Origin: Microbaculum marinisediminis
GTDB taxonomy: Bacteria; Pseudomonadota; Alphaproteobacteria; Rhizobiales; Tepidamorphaceae
Length of the DNA: 64,000 bases
Assembly: GCF_025397915.1 (NCBI RefSeq)
Contig: NZ_JALIDZ010000006.1
Span: forward strand, 309,467 to 373,466
Direction: 5' to 3'
Positions 1-10,599 of the stretch are shown here, in pieces. The position numbers were made by a program, and so were the translations under genes. The stretch's first letter is position 1. The number at the start of each line of letters is the position of its first letter. The notes beneath the pieces were generated by a model, which had not been told where the DNA came from, did no database searches, and saw nothing but the letters and a program-made list of their open reading frames with translations.

Positions 1-1272
1 AGAGGCGAGCAGGTTTTCCTTTTCCGGCGTGTCGATGCCGTAATAGTCGGGATGGGTGATCGGCGGGCTGGCGATGCGCATATGCACTTCCTTCGCGCCC
101 GCCTCGCGGATCATCTGCACGATACGCGCCGAGGTCGTGCCGCGCACCAGGCTGTCGTCGATGAGGACGACGCGCTTGCCGGCGATCTGGCTGCGGTTGG
201 CGCTGTGCTTCAGGCGCACGCCGAGCGCGCGGATCTGCTGGGTCGGCTCGATGAAGGTGCGGCCGACATAATGGTTCCGGATGATTCCGAGCTCGAAGGG
301 GATGCCGGACGCTTGCGAATAGCCGATCGCCGCCGGCACGCCGGAATCGGGCACCGGCACGACGACATCGGCGGGCACGGGCCGGTCGCTGGCCAGCTCC
401 TGGCCCATGCGCTTGCGCACCTCATAGACGCTCTTGCCGCCGACGACCGAGTCGGGCCGCGCGAAATAGATGTATTCGAAGATGCAGGGACGCACCTTCT
501 GCGGCGGAAACGGCTTGTGCGATTCGATGCCGTCCTTCGAGATCACGACGACCTCGCCGTTCTCGACGTCGCGGACGTAGCGCGCGCCGATGATGTCGAG
601 CGCGCAGGTTTCCGACGCGAGGATCGGCGTACCGTCGAGGTCGCCGAGCACCAGCGGGCGGATTCCAAGCGGGTCCCGCGCGCCGATCAGCTTCTTGTTG
701 GTCAGCGCCACCAGCGAATAGGCGCCTTCGATCTGGCGCAGGGCGTCGATGAACTTGTCGACGAGGCGCGGTTTCGTGCTGCGTGCTATGAGGTGAAGCA
801 TCACCTCGGTGTCCGACGTCGACTGACAGATCGCGCCGTCGCGGATGAGCTGGCGGCGCAAAGACAGCGCATTGGTCAGGTTGCCGTTATGGCAGACCGC
901 GATGCCGCCGCCGGCCAGGTCGGCATAGAGCGGCTGGACGTTGCGCATGATCGTGTCGCCGGTGGTGGCGTAGCGGCAGTGCCCGATGGCGGCCTCGCCG
1001 GCAAGCCGATCGATCACCGAGGCCTTGGAGAAGTGGTCGCCGACCAGTCCCATCCGCCGCTCGGAATGAAAGTGCCGGCCGTCGAAGGTGACGATTCCGG
1101 CCGCTTCCTGTCCGCGATGCTGCAGGGCGTGCAGGCCGAGCGCGGTGAAAGCGGCGGCGTCGGGATGGCCGAAGACGCCGAAGACGCCGCATTTCTCACG
1201 CAGAAAATCGCCCTCGACGTCATTAGCCACGTCACCTGGGCAGGTATTTTGACCCTCGTCGGGGTGTGTCAT
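1..1272 (-). CDS. purF: Amidophosphoribosyltransferase (partial, 3' end outside window)
   Basis: PurF catalyses the first step of purine synthesis, PRPP plus glutamine to phosphoribosylamine, in the cytoplasm. The visible 424 codons read from an ATG at 1272. A 27-residue propeptide precedes Cys28 in CGVFGVFG, the expected N-terminal nucleophile of the class II glutaminase domain after processing. The motif GHCRYATTG follows, and the PRPP-binding motif VVLIDDSLVRGTTS lies near residue 370. The reading frame is still open at base 1, so the C-terminus is missing here. It lies 48 bp downstream of cvpA, the classic cvpA-purF pairing. What is seen is the full catalytic part; loss of the last several dozen residues is due only to the window edge. 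Confidence 0.97.
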   Translation of the reverse strand, partial: MTHPDEGQNTCPGDVANDVEGDFLREKCGVFGVFGHPDAAAFTALGLHALQHRGQEAAGIVTFDGRHFHSERRMGLVGDHFSKASVIDRLAGEAAIGHCRYATTGDTIMRNVQPLYADLAGGGIAVCHNGNLTNALSLRRQLIRDGAICQSTSDTEVMLHLIARSTKPRLVDKFIDALRQIEGAYSLVALTNKKLIGARDPLGIRPLVLGDLDGTPILASETCALDIIGARYVRDVENGEVVVISKDGIESHKPFPPQKVRPCIFEYIYFARPDSVVGGKSVYEVRKRMGQELASDRPVPADVVVPVPDSGVPAAIGYSQASGIPFELGIIRNHYVGRTFIEPTQQIRALGVRLKHSANRSQIAGKRVVLIDDSLVRGTTSARIVQMIREAGAKEVHMRIASPPITHPDYYGIDTPEKENLLAS

Positions 1273-1320
1273 CGGGTGCTCCGGGTCGGCGCCGCGCAGT
1301 CCGCGCGGAGCCGGGGACCA

Positions 1321-1974
1321 TTACTGGTTGGCGCCGCGCGTACTGTCGAGCAACTGGTTGAGGCCCTGCCTTTCGGTGGGCTGGTAACTCTGATCCGTCT
1401 GGTCGCCGTTTCCTGCTGCGTCGTCCCCTTCGGGGGCGGGCGCTTCCTCGCCTGGACCGCCGCGATTGCGCAGCTTCTCGAGGATCGCCTTTTCCGGGTC
1501 CTCGGGCAGAAGCGCGATGATCGCATCGCCGGTCTGTTTCAGGATCGGCGCCGAACGGGCGTCGCGGATCCAGTTTGGCTGGTTCTCGACCGGCACGAGC
1601 CAGACGAGGAACATATAGGCGATCACGACGAGAAGTAGACCCCTGAAAAGGCCGAAAATGAATCCGAGCGTGCGGTCGAGCGCGCCGATCCGGCTGTCCA
1701 GGATGAAGTCGGAGATGCGCATCGTGATGAATGACACGACGATGAGCGTGATCACGAAGATGCCGACGGCGAGCGAGATGTCGGCCAGCCAGTTCGGCTC
1801 CACCATCGCCCGTACGTCCGCCTGGAAGCGCGGAAAGAAGTAGAGCGTCGCGCCGGCGGCGACGACCCATGAGGCGATCGACAGCACCTCCCGCGTCAGC
1901 CCGCGCACCATGGCGAGCAGCGCCGAGATCAGCATGATCGCTACGACTATGAAATCGAGCCCCGTAATCACCAT
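1321..1974 (-). CDS. cvpA: CvpA family inner-membrane protein
   Basis: 217-residue membrane protein of the colicin V production family. The first half (about residues 1-120) has several hydrophobic segments, beginning VITGLDFIVVAIMLISALL. The C-terminal third is hydrophilic and rich in Pro, Gly, Asp and Gln (ending RQGLNQLLDSTRGANQ). CvpA is needed for colicin V export in E. coli and for envelope homeostasis; the molecular role is not settled. It sits between radA and purF on the same strand, the usual position in proteobacteria, and probably shares their transcript. Confidence 0.93.
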   Translation of the reverse strand: MVITGLDFIVVAIMLISALLAMVRGLTREVLSIASWVVAAGATLYFFPRFQADVRAMVEPNWLADISLAVGIFVITLIVVSFITMRISDFILDSRIGALDRTLGFIFGLFRGLLLVVIAYMFLVWLVPVENQPNWIRDARSAPILKQTGDAIIALLPEDPEKAILEKLRNRGGPGEEAPAPEGDDAAGNGDQTDQSYQPTERQGLNQLLDSTRGANQ

Positions 1975-2069
1975 TTTCGCGGGGAGCCTCCGTTGCGCGA
2001 GCCGAGGTTAATTACGCCGAATTTCCAGATGGCGCAAACGCATCGCAGCCAAAATCCCCAGACTCGGGC

Positions 2070-3461
2070 TCAATCCTGGTCGCGTTTGGGCGCTTCGGCA
2101 GCGATCCGCGCCACCAGGCCGGCGAGAGACTCGATCGGATCGATCGGGATCGGCGGCGCGTCACCGGCCTCGGCGATATTGCCGGCAGGAGCCAATGCCT
2201 TGGAAAACCCCAGCTTTTGGGCCTCGCGCAGCCGCGCCGAGGCATGCGCGACGGAGCGCACCGCGCCCGACAGGCTGATCTCGCCGAAAAACACCGCATC
2301 GGCGGGCAGCGGCGCCTGTGCCAGGGAAGAAACCAGCGCCGCCGCGGCGGCGAGATCGGCGGCCGGCTCGATGATTCGCAGGCCGCCGGCGACATTGAGA
2401 TAGATGTCGTGCCCGCCGAGCTTCAGGCCGCAATGGGCGTCGAGCACGGCCAGCACCATCGAAAGACGGCTCGAATCCCAGCCGACGACGGCGCGCCGCG
2501 GCGTGCCGAGCGGGGAGGGCGCGACGAGCGCCTGCATCTCGACGAGGAGCGGCCGCGTGCCCTCCATGCCGGCGAAGACGGCGGCTCCGGGGCTTGCCGC
2601 ATCCCGGTCGCCGAGGAACAGGGCCGACGGGTTGGGGACCTCGATCAGGCCCTTGCCGGACATCTCGAAGACGCCGATCTCGTCCGTTGGCCCGAATCGG
2701 TTCTTGACCGAACGCAGGATGCGGAAGCGGTGTGCCCCGTCGCCCTCGAAGTAGAGCACCGCGTCGACCATGTGTTCGACCACGCGCGGCCCGGCGATCT
2801 GGCCGTCCTTGGTGACGTGCCCGACGAGGATGACCGTGGTGCCGCTCCGTTTGGCGAACCGGATCAGTGCCTGTGAGGTTGCGCGGATCTGGGTGACGGT
2901 CCCCGGCGTCGAATCGACCGTTTCCGTCCACATGGTCTGGATCGAATCGATGATCAGCACGTCCGGGGGCGTACCGGTCGAGACGGTTGCCAGGATATCC
3001 TCGATCCTGGTCTCCGCGGCGAGCGCGACGGCGGCCTCGCCAAGCGCCAGCCGTTCGGCGCGAAGGCGGATCTGGCCGATCGCCTCTTCGCCCGAGACGT
3101 AGACCACACGTCGTCCGCTTTCGGCGACGGCCGCCGCCGTCTGGATCAGCAGGGTCGACTTGCCGATGCCGGGATCGCCGCCGATCAGGATCGCCGATCC
3201 GCGCACGAAGCCCCCGCCGGTGACCCGGTCCAGTTCCTCCATGCCGCTGGGCGTACGCGGCGCATCCTCGGTGGTGCCGGCGAGCGGCTGCAGGTCGATG
3301 ACCCGGCCCTTGCCGGGCTTCAGGCCGGGCGACGCGAGCGGCCCGCCGTCGGAATCCTCGATAAGCGAGTTCCAGGTGCCGCAGGATTCGCAGCGGCCGG
3401 CCCACTTGGAGCTGACCGCGCCGCAGGTCTGGCAGACATACTGGGTGGTTCGCCGGGCCAC
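2070..3461 (-). CDS. radA: DNA repair protein RadA (branch-migration ATPase)
   Basis: 463 residues, the normal length for RadA/Sms, which processes recombination intermediates as a RecA-like ring helicase. An N-terminal C4 zinc finger (Cys10, Cys13, Cys24, Cys27) is followed by a RecA-type core with Walker A GGDPGIGKST (about 94-103), the RadA-specific KNRFG motif, and a Lon-protease-like C-terminal domain. The start is a GTG one base after the alr stop codon (TGA-G-GTG), so the two genes are translationally linked. It belongs to the minus-strand run dnaB-alr-radA-cvpA-purF. Confidence 0.96.
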   Translation of the reverse strand: MARRTTQYVCQTCGAVSSKWAGRCESCGTWNSLIEDSDGGPLASPGLKPGKGRVIDLQPLAGTTEDAPRTPSGMEELDRVTGGGFVRGSAILIGGDPGIGKSTLLIQTAAAVAESGRRVVYVSGEEAIGQIRLRAERLALGEAAVALAAETRIEDILATVSTGTPPDVLIIDSIQTMWTETVDSTPGTVTQIRATSQALIRFAKRSGTTVILVGHVTKDGQIAGPRVVEHMVDAVLYFEGDGAHRFRILRSVKNRFGPTDEIGVFEMSGKGLIEVPNPSALFLGDRDAASPGAAVFAGMEGTRPLLVEMQALVAPSPLGTPRRAVVGWDSSRLSMVLAVLDAHCGLKLGGHDIYLNVAGGLRIIEPAADLAAAAALVSSLAQAPLPADAVFFGEISLSGAVRSVAHASARLREAQKLGFSKALAPAGNIAEAGDAPPIPIDPIESLAGLVARIAAEAPKRDQD

Positions 3462-3462
3462 C

Positions 3463-4604
3463 TCAGCCGTCCTTGACGATATGCCGGAAGCGGCGGCCCA
3501 GGTTCGTCAGGATCTCGTAGCCGATTGTGCCGGCCTTGTCGGCGAGATCGTCGACGGTGAATCGATTTCCAAGAAGTTCGACGTAATCGCCTGTTTTGAC
3601 GGCGTTTTCGTCGAAATCGGTGATGTCCACGGCGATCATGTCCATGGAGACGCGGCCGACCACCGGCGCGGCCTGGCCATTGATGGTGACCTCGGCGCCG
3701 GGCCGCCCGTCGGCGGAGCCGCCGGCGCGCAGGTAGCCGTCTGCGTAGCCGGCCGACAGGATCGCGAGCCGGCTGTCGCGCATCAGCCGTTCGGCCCCGC
3801 TGTAGCCGACCGGCGTGCCGGCAGTGGCCTCGCGAATGCGGATGACGCGCGCCTCGACGGTGATGACCGGGCGCATGGGATTGGGAATGCCGCCGACGGC
3901 GCGACCGCCGTAGATCGCCACGCCCGGGCGCACCAGATCGAAAAGGAAGTCTCCGCCGATGATTGTTCCCGCAGAATTGGCGAGGGACGCCGGCGCGTCG
4001 GGCAGGCGCTTGCGCAGGTCGGTGAACCGCCTCAGCTGCTCGCGGTTCAGCGGATGGTCCGGCGTATCGGCGCAGGCGAGATGGCTCATCACCAGGGCGA
4101 GCCGGAAATGATCGAAATGCGAGGGATCCTCGGCCAGCGCGTCGGCTTCGGCCAGCGTCAGGCCGAGCCGGGTCATGCCGGTATCGACGTGGACGGCCGC
4201 GGGCAGGGACTGGCCCCATTGCCGGCAATGGCCGGCCCAATGGTCGATTTCCTCGAGGCTGCCCAGAACCGGGCGAACGGCATAGTCGCGGAAGACGGAC
4301 GCGGCGCCGTAGGCCAGGCCCTCCAGCACGTAGATCGTCGCATCCGGGGCGGCCATGCGCACCCGACGCGCTTCCGACAGGATCGCCACGAAGAAGGTCT
4401 TGCAGCCGGCTTCGGCCAGCGCGGGGACGACGCGTTCGATGCCCAGCCCGTAGGCGTCCGCCTTGACGACGGCGGCCGCTTCGGCGGGCTCGGCGCGCCG
4501 GGCCAGGGCCTTCCAGTTCGCCTTCAGAGCCGAAAGATCAATGGTGAGGCGACCGGCGACTTCGAAATCCTGAAGGTCGTCGGGAAAATCGTGCTTTCGG
4601 CCTG

Positions 4605-4608
<4 letters not shown>
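3463..4608 (-). CDS. alr: Alanine racemase
   Basis: PLP enzyme converting L- to D-alanine for peptidoglycan. The 381-residue protein has the PLP lysine in AVVKADAYGLG (Lys49) and the second catalytic region AGYADGYLR in the C-terminal beta domain. The start chosen is the ATG that overlaps the dnaB stop codon (ATGA). A longer in-frame opening exists upstream, but it lies inside dnaB and has no family similarity. Coupling to dnaB by a 4-base overlap indicates one operon. Confidence 0.96.
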
Positions 4609-6101
<1,493 letters not shown>

Positions 6102-6235
6102 GGCTCGTTAGTGGCAGATTCGCGATGCGCTGGCCTGCCCGAATCGGCGCGCACTCGAGGCAATAGGCTAACGCATTCACGCTATCCAATTAGTTAACAG
6201 ATTCTAAACTTGGAATCGCGAAGCCACTTGACGAC

Positions 6236-7489
6236 TCACTCCGCCGCTTCCTTGCGGGGAATCAGCGCGCTGTCGCGCTTGCGCAGCGCCTCTTCGGCAT
6301 CGCCGATATAGCCGCGTGTCAGCGGCACGGTCTCCAGCGTCTTGGAGAGCTGGATCTGGAAGTTCATCATGCCCTGATTGCGGAACGAGACTTCCGATCC
6401 GGCCAGGTAGAACTCCCACATCCGGCAGAAGCGCTCGTCGTAGAGCCCGGCCGCCTGCTCGCAATTGGCCAGGAAGCGGCGGCGCCACTCCCTCAGCGTC
6501 TCCGCATAGTGCAGTCGAAGGATCTCGATATCGGTGACGAACAAGCCGGTCTTCTCGATCACCGGCAGCACTTCCGACAGCGAGGGGATATAGCCGCCGG
6601 GGAAGATGTACTTCTGGATCCAGGAATTTGTCTCCCCGGGCGGGCCGAAGCGGCCGATGGAGTGCAGAACCATCACGCCGTCGTCGGTGAGGAGATCGCG
6701 GACCTTGGCGAAGAATTCCGGATAGTGGCCGACACCGACATGCTCGAACATGCCCACCGAGACGATACGGTCGAACTTGCCCTCGAGCGTACGATAGTCC
6801 TGCAGGCGGAAATCGACGCGGTCGTCCAGTTCCTTCTTCTCGGCGCGCGACCGGCTCAGCGCGTGTTGTTCCTCGCTGAGTGTCACGCCGACGACGGAAA
6901 CGGGGTTGGTCTCGGCGATATAGAGGCCCAACCCGCCCCAGCCCGAACCGATGTCGAGCACGCGCTGGCCCTTCTCGATCTGCAACTTGGCGGCCAGATG
7001 CCGCTTCTTGGCGAGCTGGGCCTGCTCCAGCGTCGCGGTCGGGGTCTCGAAATAGGCGCAGGAATATTGCCTGTCGGAATCGAGGAACAAGTCGTACATG
7101 CGCCCGTCGAGATCGTAGTGATGGGCGACGTTGTCCTTGGCCTTGCCGATCGGATTGAACTGCCGGACGCGGCGGGTGAGGTAGCGGTAGACGCGCTCGG
7201 CGATGATCCACCACGGCAGGTGCGTGGGATCGTCGCGGCGCAGGACGATGTCGAGGAAATCGTAGATCGAGCCTTTTTCGACGACGAAGGTGCCGTCCAT
7301 ATAGGCTTCGCCGAGCTTGAGCTCGGGATTGGAGACCACCGCCCGTTCCACCGCCGCCGTCGTAAAGCGAACATGGACGGGTTCGCCCGTGCCGTCCCCG
7401 TAGACCCGGGTGACGCCCCTGTGGTCGGTGACGTGCAGGTCGCCTTCCCTGGCGACCTTCGACAGAGCGTAGTGAAGCAGACCGTTCAT
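6236..7489 (-). CDS. cfa: Cyclopropane-fatty-acyl-phospholipid synthase family methyltransferase
   Basis: SAM-dependent enzyme that adds a methylene bridge to unsaturated acyl chains of membrane phospholipids, usually in stationary phase or stress. 417 residues: an N-terminal lipid-binding domain (about 1-120), then the Rossmann methyltransferase with SAM motif VLDIGSGWGGLGLYIAE and the family segments GMFEHVGVGHYPEFF and FPGGYIPSLSE. The ATG at 7489 has a GGGGA ribosome site 3-7 bases upstream. It stands alone between dnaB and rplI, with a 26-bp palindrome upstream that probably ends the ribosomal transcript. Several cfa paralogues are common in this group; which one this is cannot be told. 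Confidence 0.9.
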   Translation of the reverse strand: MNGLLHYALSKVAREGDLHVTDHRGVTRVYGDGTGEPVHVRFTTAAVERAVVSNPELKLGEAYMDGTFVVEKGSIYDFLDIVLRRDDPTHLPWWIIAERVYRYLTRRVRQFNPIGKAKDNVAHHYDLDGRMYDLFLDSDRQYSCAYFETPTATLEQAQLAKKRHLAAKLQIEKGQRVLDIGSGWGGLGLYIAETNPVSVVGVTLSEEQHALSRSRAEKKELDDRVDFRLQDYRTLEGKFDRIVSVGMFEHVGVGHYPEFFAKVRDLLTDDGVMVLHSIGRFGPPGETNSWIQKYIFPGGYIPSLSEVLPVIEKTGLFVTDIEILRLHYAETLREWRRRFLANCEQAAGLYDERFCRMWEFYLAGSEVSFRNQGMMNFQIQLSKTLETVPLTRGYIGDAEEALRKRDSALIPRKEAAE

Positions 7490-7575
7490 TTCCCCCGGTC
7501 AACCCAATGCAGACTGCGACGCTGATGGAAATTAAAACATCAAGCGGCGGTCGGGTTCAATCGGGGGAATAGGGG

Positions 7576-7601
7576 CGACGGCCGGAAATTTCCGGCCGTC
7601 G
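7576..7601 (-). terminator. 26-bp perfect palindrome after rplI, probable transcription terminator
   Basis: The two 13-base arms (ending GGCCGGAAA and TTTCCGGCC) are exact reverse complements with no spacer. The palindrome lies 10 bp past the rplI stop and 86 bp before the cfa start. On the rplI transcript it forms a very stable GC-rich hairpin but lacks a following U-run, so it could be a Rho-assisted or 3'-stabilising hairpin rather than a textbook intrinsic terminator. Confidence 0.55.
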
Positions 7602-7611
7602 TACTGTTGGT

Positions 7612-8217
7612 TTAGAGTTTTTCGGCGTCCGAGGCCTCGTCGACACCCGTCTCGGCGGTCTCTTCCGCCTCGGCTTCGGCGTCTTCCTCGAAGAACTCTT
7701 CGGCTTCCAGCTCTTCTTCTTCCTCGGCCTCGATCGTCACATCCTCGCCGCGCGCCTGACGCTCGGCTTCTTCTTCCGAGCGGGCCGCATTGACGGTGAC
7801 GGTCGCGTCGACTTCCGGATGCAGGCGGACCGGGACCTCGGTCAGGCCCAAGGTCTTGATCGGCGAATTGAGAACCACCTGGCCGCGGGTGACCGAGAGA
7901 CCGGCTTCGGTCAGCGCATCGGCGATATCGCGGCTGGACACGGAACCGTAGAGCTGGCCGCGCTCGCTGGCCTGACGGATCAGCACCACGGCAAAGCCGT
8001 TCATCTTGGACGCGACGGCCTCGGCTTCCGACCTGAGCTCGAGGTTACGGGCCTCAAGTTGGGCGCGCTGCTGCTCGAAGAGCTGGCGGTTGGTCTCGGT
8101 GGCGCGCAGCGCCTTCTTCTGCGGCAGCAGGAAATTGCGCGCGAATCCGTCGCGCACTCGCACGACGTCGCCCATCTGGCCAAGTTTTGCGATGCGTTCG
8201 AGAAGGATGACTTCCAT
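7612..8217 (-). CDS. rplI: 50S ribosomal protein bL9
   Basis: 201 residues. It begins [19 protein letters not shown], the standard bL9 N-terminal rRNA-binding domain, followed by the connecting helix and C-terminal domain. It then carries a strongly acidic tail of about 50 residues (stretches such as [17 protein letters not shown]), much longer than the roughly 150-residue E. coli protein; such tails are common in Hyphomicrobiales. The ATG at 8217 is preferred over the GTG directly before it because it gives the conserved N-terminus. Third gene of the rpsF-rpsR-rplI group, but separated from rpsR by 231 bp containing a terminator-like hairpin. Confidence 0.96.
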   Translation of the reverse strand: MEVILLERIAKLGQMGDVVRVRDGFARNFLLPQKKALRATETNRQLFEQQRAQLEARNLELRSEAEAVASKMNGFAVVLIRQASERGQLYGSVSSRDIADALTEAGLSVTRGQVVLNSPIKTLGLTEVPVRLHPEVDATVTVNAARSEEEAERQARGEDVTIEAEEEEELEAEEFFEEDAEAEAEETAETGVDEASDAEKL

Positions 8218-8400
8218 CACTTTTACTCCCGGAATGGATTAGTGGATCCTGGTTCCGGCAGGACGCATGCTGACCAGCTTGCAGGCGCGCGAGCGCCCGA
8301 AACGCGTGATCGGCATGTGCGGTACGATGGTGTTTGTCATCGTCTCAGCTGTCCCGCCGGTTCGGCGGTTAGAGCCGGCTATTCGATGGAATGCCAACCC

Positions 8401-8434
8401 AACCAGAAAGCGCCGCGGGCAGGGCCCGCGGCGC
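8401..8434 (-). terminator. Terminator-like hairpin between rpsR and rplI
   Basis: On the minus strand an 11-bp GC stem (GCGCCGCGGGC and GCCCGCGGCGC) with a 3-base loop is followed directly by a short T-rich stretch (TTTCTGGTT). It starts 14 bp past the rpsR stop. It may end most rpsF-rpsR transcripts or attenuate read-through to rplI, which then may need its own promoter in 8221-8400. Confidence 0.65.
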
Positions 8435-8448
8435 GGTGAAATCGATAC

Positions 8449-8703
8449 TTACTTCACGATATAGGGCAGAAGGCCCAGGAAGCGGGCGCGCTTGATCGCC
8501 TTGGCGAGCTCGCGCTGCTTCTTCTGCGACACCGCCGTGATGCGGCTCGGAACGATCTTGCCGCGCTCCGAAATGTAGCGCTGCAGCAGCTTCACGTCCT
8601 TGTAATCGATCTTCGGGGCGTCGGCGCCGGAGAACGGGCAGGTCTTGCGACGGCGGTGAAACGGCCGACGGACCGGCAGCTGTGCGATATTCGGAATGGA
8701 CAT
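8449..8703 (-). CDS. rpsR: 30S ribosomal protein bS18
   Basis: 84 residues, full length. It has the conserved CPFSG segment near the N-terminus and the RNA-binding core [17 protein letters not shown] and [20 protein letters not shown]. bS18 binds bS6 on the platform of the small subunit. Its ATG overlaps the rpsF stop codon (TAATG), giving translational coupling with its partner. Confidence 0.98.
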   Translation of the reverse strand: MSIPNIAQLPVRRPFHRRRKTCPFSGADAPKIDYKDVKLLQRYISERGKIVPSRITAVSQKKQRELAKAIKRARFLGLLPYIVK

Positions 8704-9185
8704 TACTCTTTACCCCCCTCGCTGGCGGAGCCTTCGCTGGTTCGCGGACGGCGCTCGCCCCGATCGCCGCGGTCACCTCTGTCGCCCCGGTCACCTCTGT
8801 CACCGCGGTCACCTCTGTCACCGCGGTCGCCCCGGTCACGCGGACCACGGCGGTCGTCGCGTTCGCGCCGAACCAGGATCGCCGACTGGCCTTCTTCGTG
8901 CTCTTCGACACGGATGGTCATGAAGCGCAGGATGTCGTCGCTGATGCGCATCTGACGCTCCATCTCGGCCACCGCCGCGTGCGGGGCGTCGATATTCATG
9001 AGCGAGTAATGCGCCTTCCGGTTCTTCTTGATCCGGAACGACAGCGGGCGGACGCCCCAGTATTCGGTCTTTGCGATGGTACCGCCATTTTGCTCGATGA
9101 CGGCCTTGTACTGTTCGGTCAGCGTCTCGACCTGCTGCGCTGACACGTCCTGGCGGGCCAGGAACACGTGCTCGTAGAGTGGCAT
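8703..9185 (-). CDS. rpsF: 30S ribosomal protein bS6 with GDR-repeat tail
   Basis: 160 residues. The first 100 or so are normal bS6 ([18 protein letters not shown], then [19 protein letters not shown]). The C-terminal tail contains eight consecutive Gly-Asp-Arg tripeptides encoded by a near-perfect 9-base repeat array (about 8757-8843), then an acidic Ser/Gly-rich end. The start is set by the conserved MPLYEH and a GGAAAGG ribosome site 10 bases upstream; the longer open frame upstream is not coding. Overlaps rpsR by two bases. Confidence 0.97.
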   Translation of the reverse strand: MPLYEHVFLARQDVSAQQVETLTEQYKAVIEQNGGTIAKTEYWGVRPLSFRIKKNRKAHYSLMNIDAPHAAVAEMERQMRISDDILRFMTIRVEEHEEGQSAILVRRERDDRRGPRDRGDRGDRGDRGDRGDRGDRGDRGDRGERRPRTSEGSASEGGKE

Positions 9186-9264
9186 TGATATTTGCCTTTC
9201 CGTTTCAACGATGGTCGCCTTCGGCGCAAAGCCTCTTCGAAGCCTTAAAGGAAAGGCGTTCGAA
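9186..9264 (-). promoter_or_regulatory. rpsF 5' leader with hairpin and Shine-Dalgarno-complementary segment
   Basis: Read on the rpsF transcript, a hairpin with arms UUCGAA(C)GCCUU and AAGGCUUCGAA lies 51-79 bases before the start codon (9236-9264). The 8-base segment GCCUUUCC inside it (9250-9257) is an exact complement of GGAAAGGC (9194-9201), which contains the rpsF ribosome binding site. The two pairings exclude each other. Autoregulatory leaders that bind the S6:S18 complex are known before rpsF in many bacteria; membership of that family here is inference. Confidence 0.45.
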
Positions 9265-9614
9265 ACAAGGTCTCGAGAGCGGAGACACGGGAAGTCGGGC
9301 AACGCGCCCTGCCGGTCTTGAAATCCGGCCTTCCGTTCAGCCTCCGGCCAAAGCACGACCGGAACCGGGCTCATATACTCGATCGGTCCGAAAACGCAAG
9401 CATGACGGTGCGTGCCGGCAACCTGTCGACGGTCGCGTCCGGCTGACCCGGCGCCACCCTGAAAGCGGGGCGCCAGTGTGTTTTCGCTGGCGATAAGCAC
9501 CCGAGGGTATACACAGGTACGCGGCGGCACGTCTTGACATACCGGGCGCCAGCGTGTCTGTGCGGGCCGCGATCCGGCGCGGAGTGCCGGCAAGAGATAT
9601 TTCAGGCAAGCGAC
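9265..9614. other. Divergent intergenic region between rpsF and fabD
   Basis: About 350 bp without a convincing gene. It must hold the promoters of the minus-strand ribosomal operon and the plus-strand fab operon. Open frames crossing it are read-through of the neighbouring frames and show no protein family. I could not assign clear -35/-10 boxes. Confidence 0.5.
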
Positions 9615-10556
9615 ATGACTACGGCATTCGTGTTTCCGGGGCAGGGCAGTCAGGCCGTCGGTATGGGCAAGGCCCTGGCCGACGCCTATCCGGCCGCGCG
9701 CGCCGTATTCGAAGAGGTTGACGACGCGCTCGGCGACAAGCTGTCTGAGGTGATCTGGGACGGCCCGGACGACCGCCTGACGCTGACCGAGAACGCTCAG
9801 CCGGCGCTGATGGCGGTCTCGATGGCCGTTGTCCGCGCGCTGGAAGCCGAGGGAATTTCGGTCGCGTCGGCAGCGCGTTACGTCGCTGGCCACTCGCTCG
9901 GCGAATATTCCGCGCTTGCCGCCGCCGGCGCGCTCACGCTTTCCGACACCGCGAAGCTGCTCCGGACCCGCGGCAAGGCGATGCAGGCCGCCGTTCCGGT
10001 CGGCGAGGGCGCCATGGCCGCGCTGCTCGGCCTCGACTATCAGGCGGCGCTCGAGGTGGCGCAGGAGGCCGCCCAGGGCGAGGTCTGCCAGGCCGCCAAC
10101 GACAATGCCCCCGGCCAGGTCGTCGTCAGCGGCGCGAAGGCCGCGGTCGAGCGGGCCTGTGAAATCGCGACCGCCAAGGGCGCGATGAAGGCGATCATGT
10201 TGCCGGTAAGCGCGCCGTTCCATTGCGCTATGATGGCGCCGGCCGCCGAGGTGATGCAGGCGGCACTGGCCGAAACCGAGGTGAAGGCCCCGGTCGTTCC
10301 GGTGGTCGCCAACGTCGTCGCGGGCCCCGTGTCCGACCCCGACGAGATCCGCAAGCGGCTCGTCGAGCAGGTCACCGGCACGGTTCGCTGGCGCGAATGC
10401 GTTGAGTGGATGGCCGGGCAAGGCGTGACCGACTTCAAGGAGGTCGGCGCCGGCAAGGTGCTGACTGGCCTGACGCGCCGCATCGACCGTTCGCTGAAGG
10501 GCGCCGCCGTTGGCGCCCCGGATGACATCGCGGCGTATCTCGCCTCGCGATCCTGA
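9615..10556 (+). CDS. fabD: Malonyl-CoA:ACP transacylase
   Basis: Loads malonyl groups onto acyl carrier protein for fatty acid synthesis. 313 residues, starting [13 protein letters not shown], with the nucleophilic serine in GHSLGEYSA and the second conserved region near PVSAPFHC. The start is fixed by the FPGQGSQ motif; an in-frame ATG 27 codons earlier gives no conserved sequence. First gene of the fabD-fabG-acpP-fabF cluster, followed by fabG 43 bp downstream. Confidence 0.97.
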   Translation: MTTAFVFPGQGSQAVGMGKALADAYPAARAVFEEVDDALGDKLSEVIWDGPDDRLTLTENAQPALMAVSMAVVRALEAEGISVASAARYVAGHSLGEYSALAAAGALTLSDTAKLLRTRGKAMQAAVPVGEGAMAALLGLDYQAALEVAQEAAQGEVCQAANDNAPGQVVVSGAKAAVERACEIATAKGAMKAIMLPVSAPFHCAMMAPAAEVMQAALAETEVKAPVVPVVANVVAGPVSDPDEIRKRLVEQVTGTVRWRECVEWMAGQGVTDFKEVGAGKVLTGLTRRIDRSLKGAAVGAPDDIAAYLASRS

Positions 10557-10599
10557 CGGCCGGAAGCGCAAGGCGCCGTCGTCATCATTTGGAGGTTAC

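Noticed and set aside
52..1638. 528-codon open frame on the plus strand across purF and cvpA
   Set aside because: It is the antisense of purF and cvpA, whose minus-strand translations show complete family motifs. Long antisense frames are expected in high-GC DNA.
8757..8843. The 9-base repeat array in rpsF as a CRISPR or intergenic repeat
   Set aside because: It lies in frame within rpsF and encodes a regular Gly-Asp-Arg tail without spacers.
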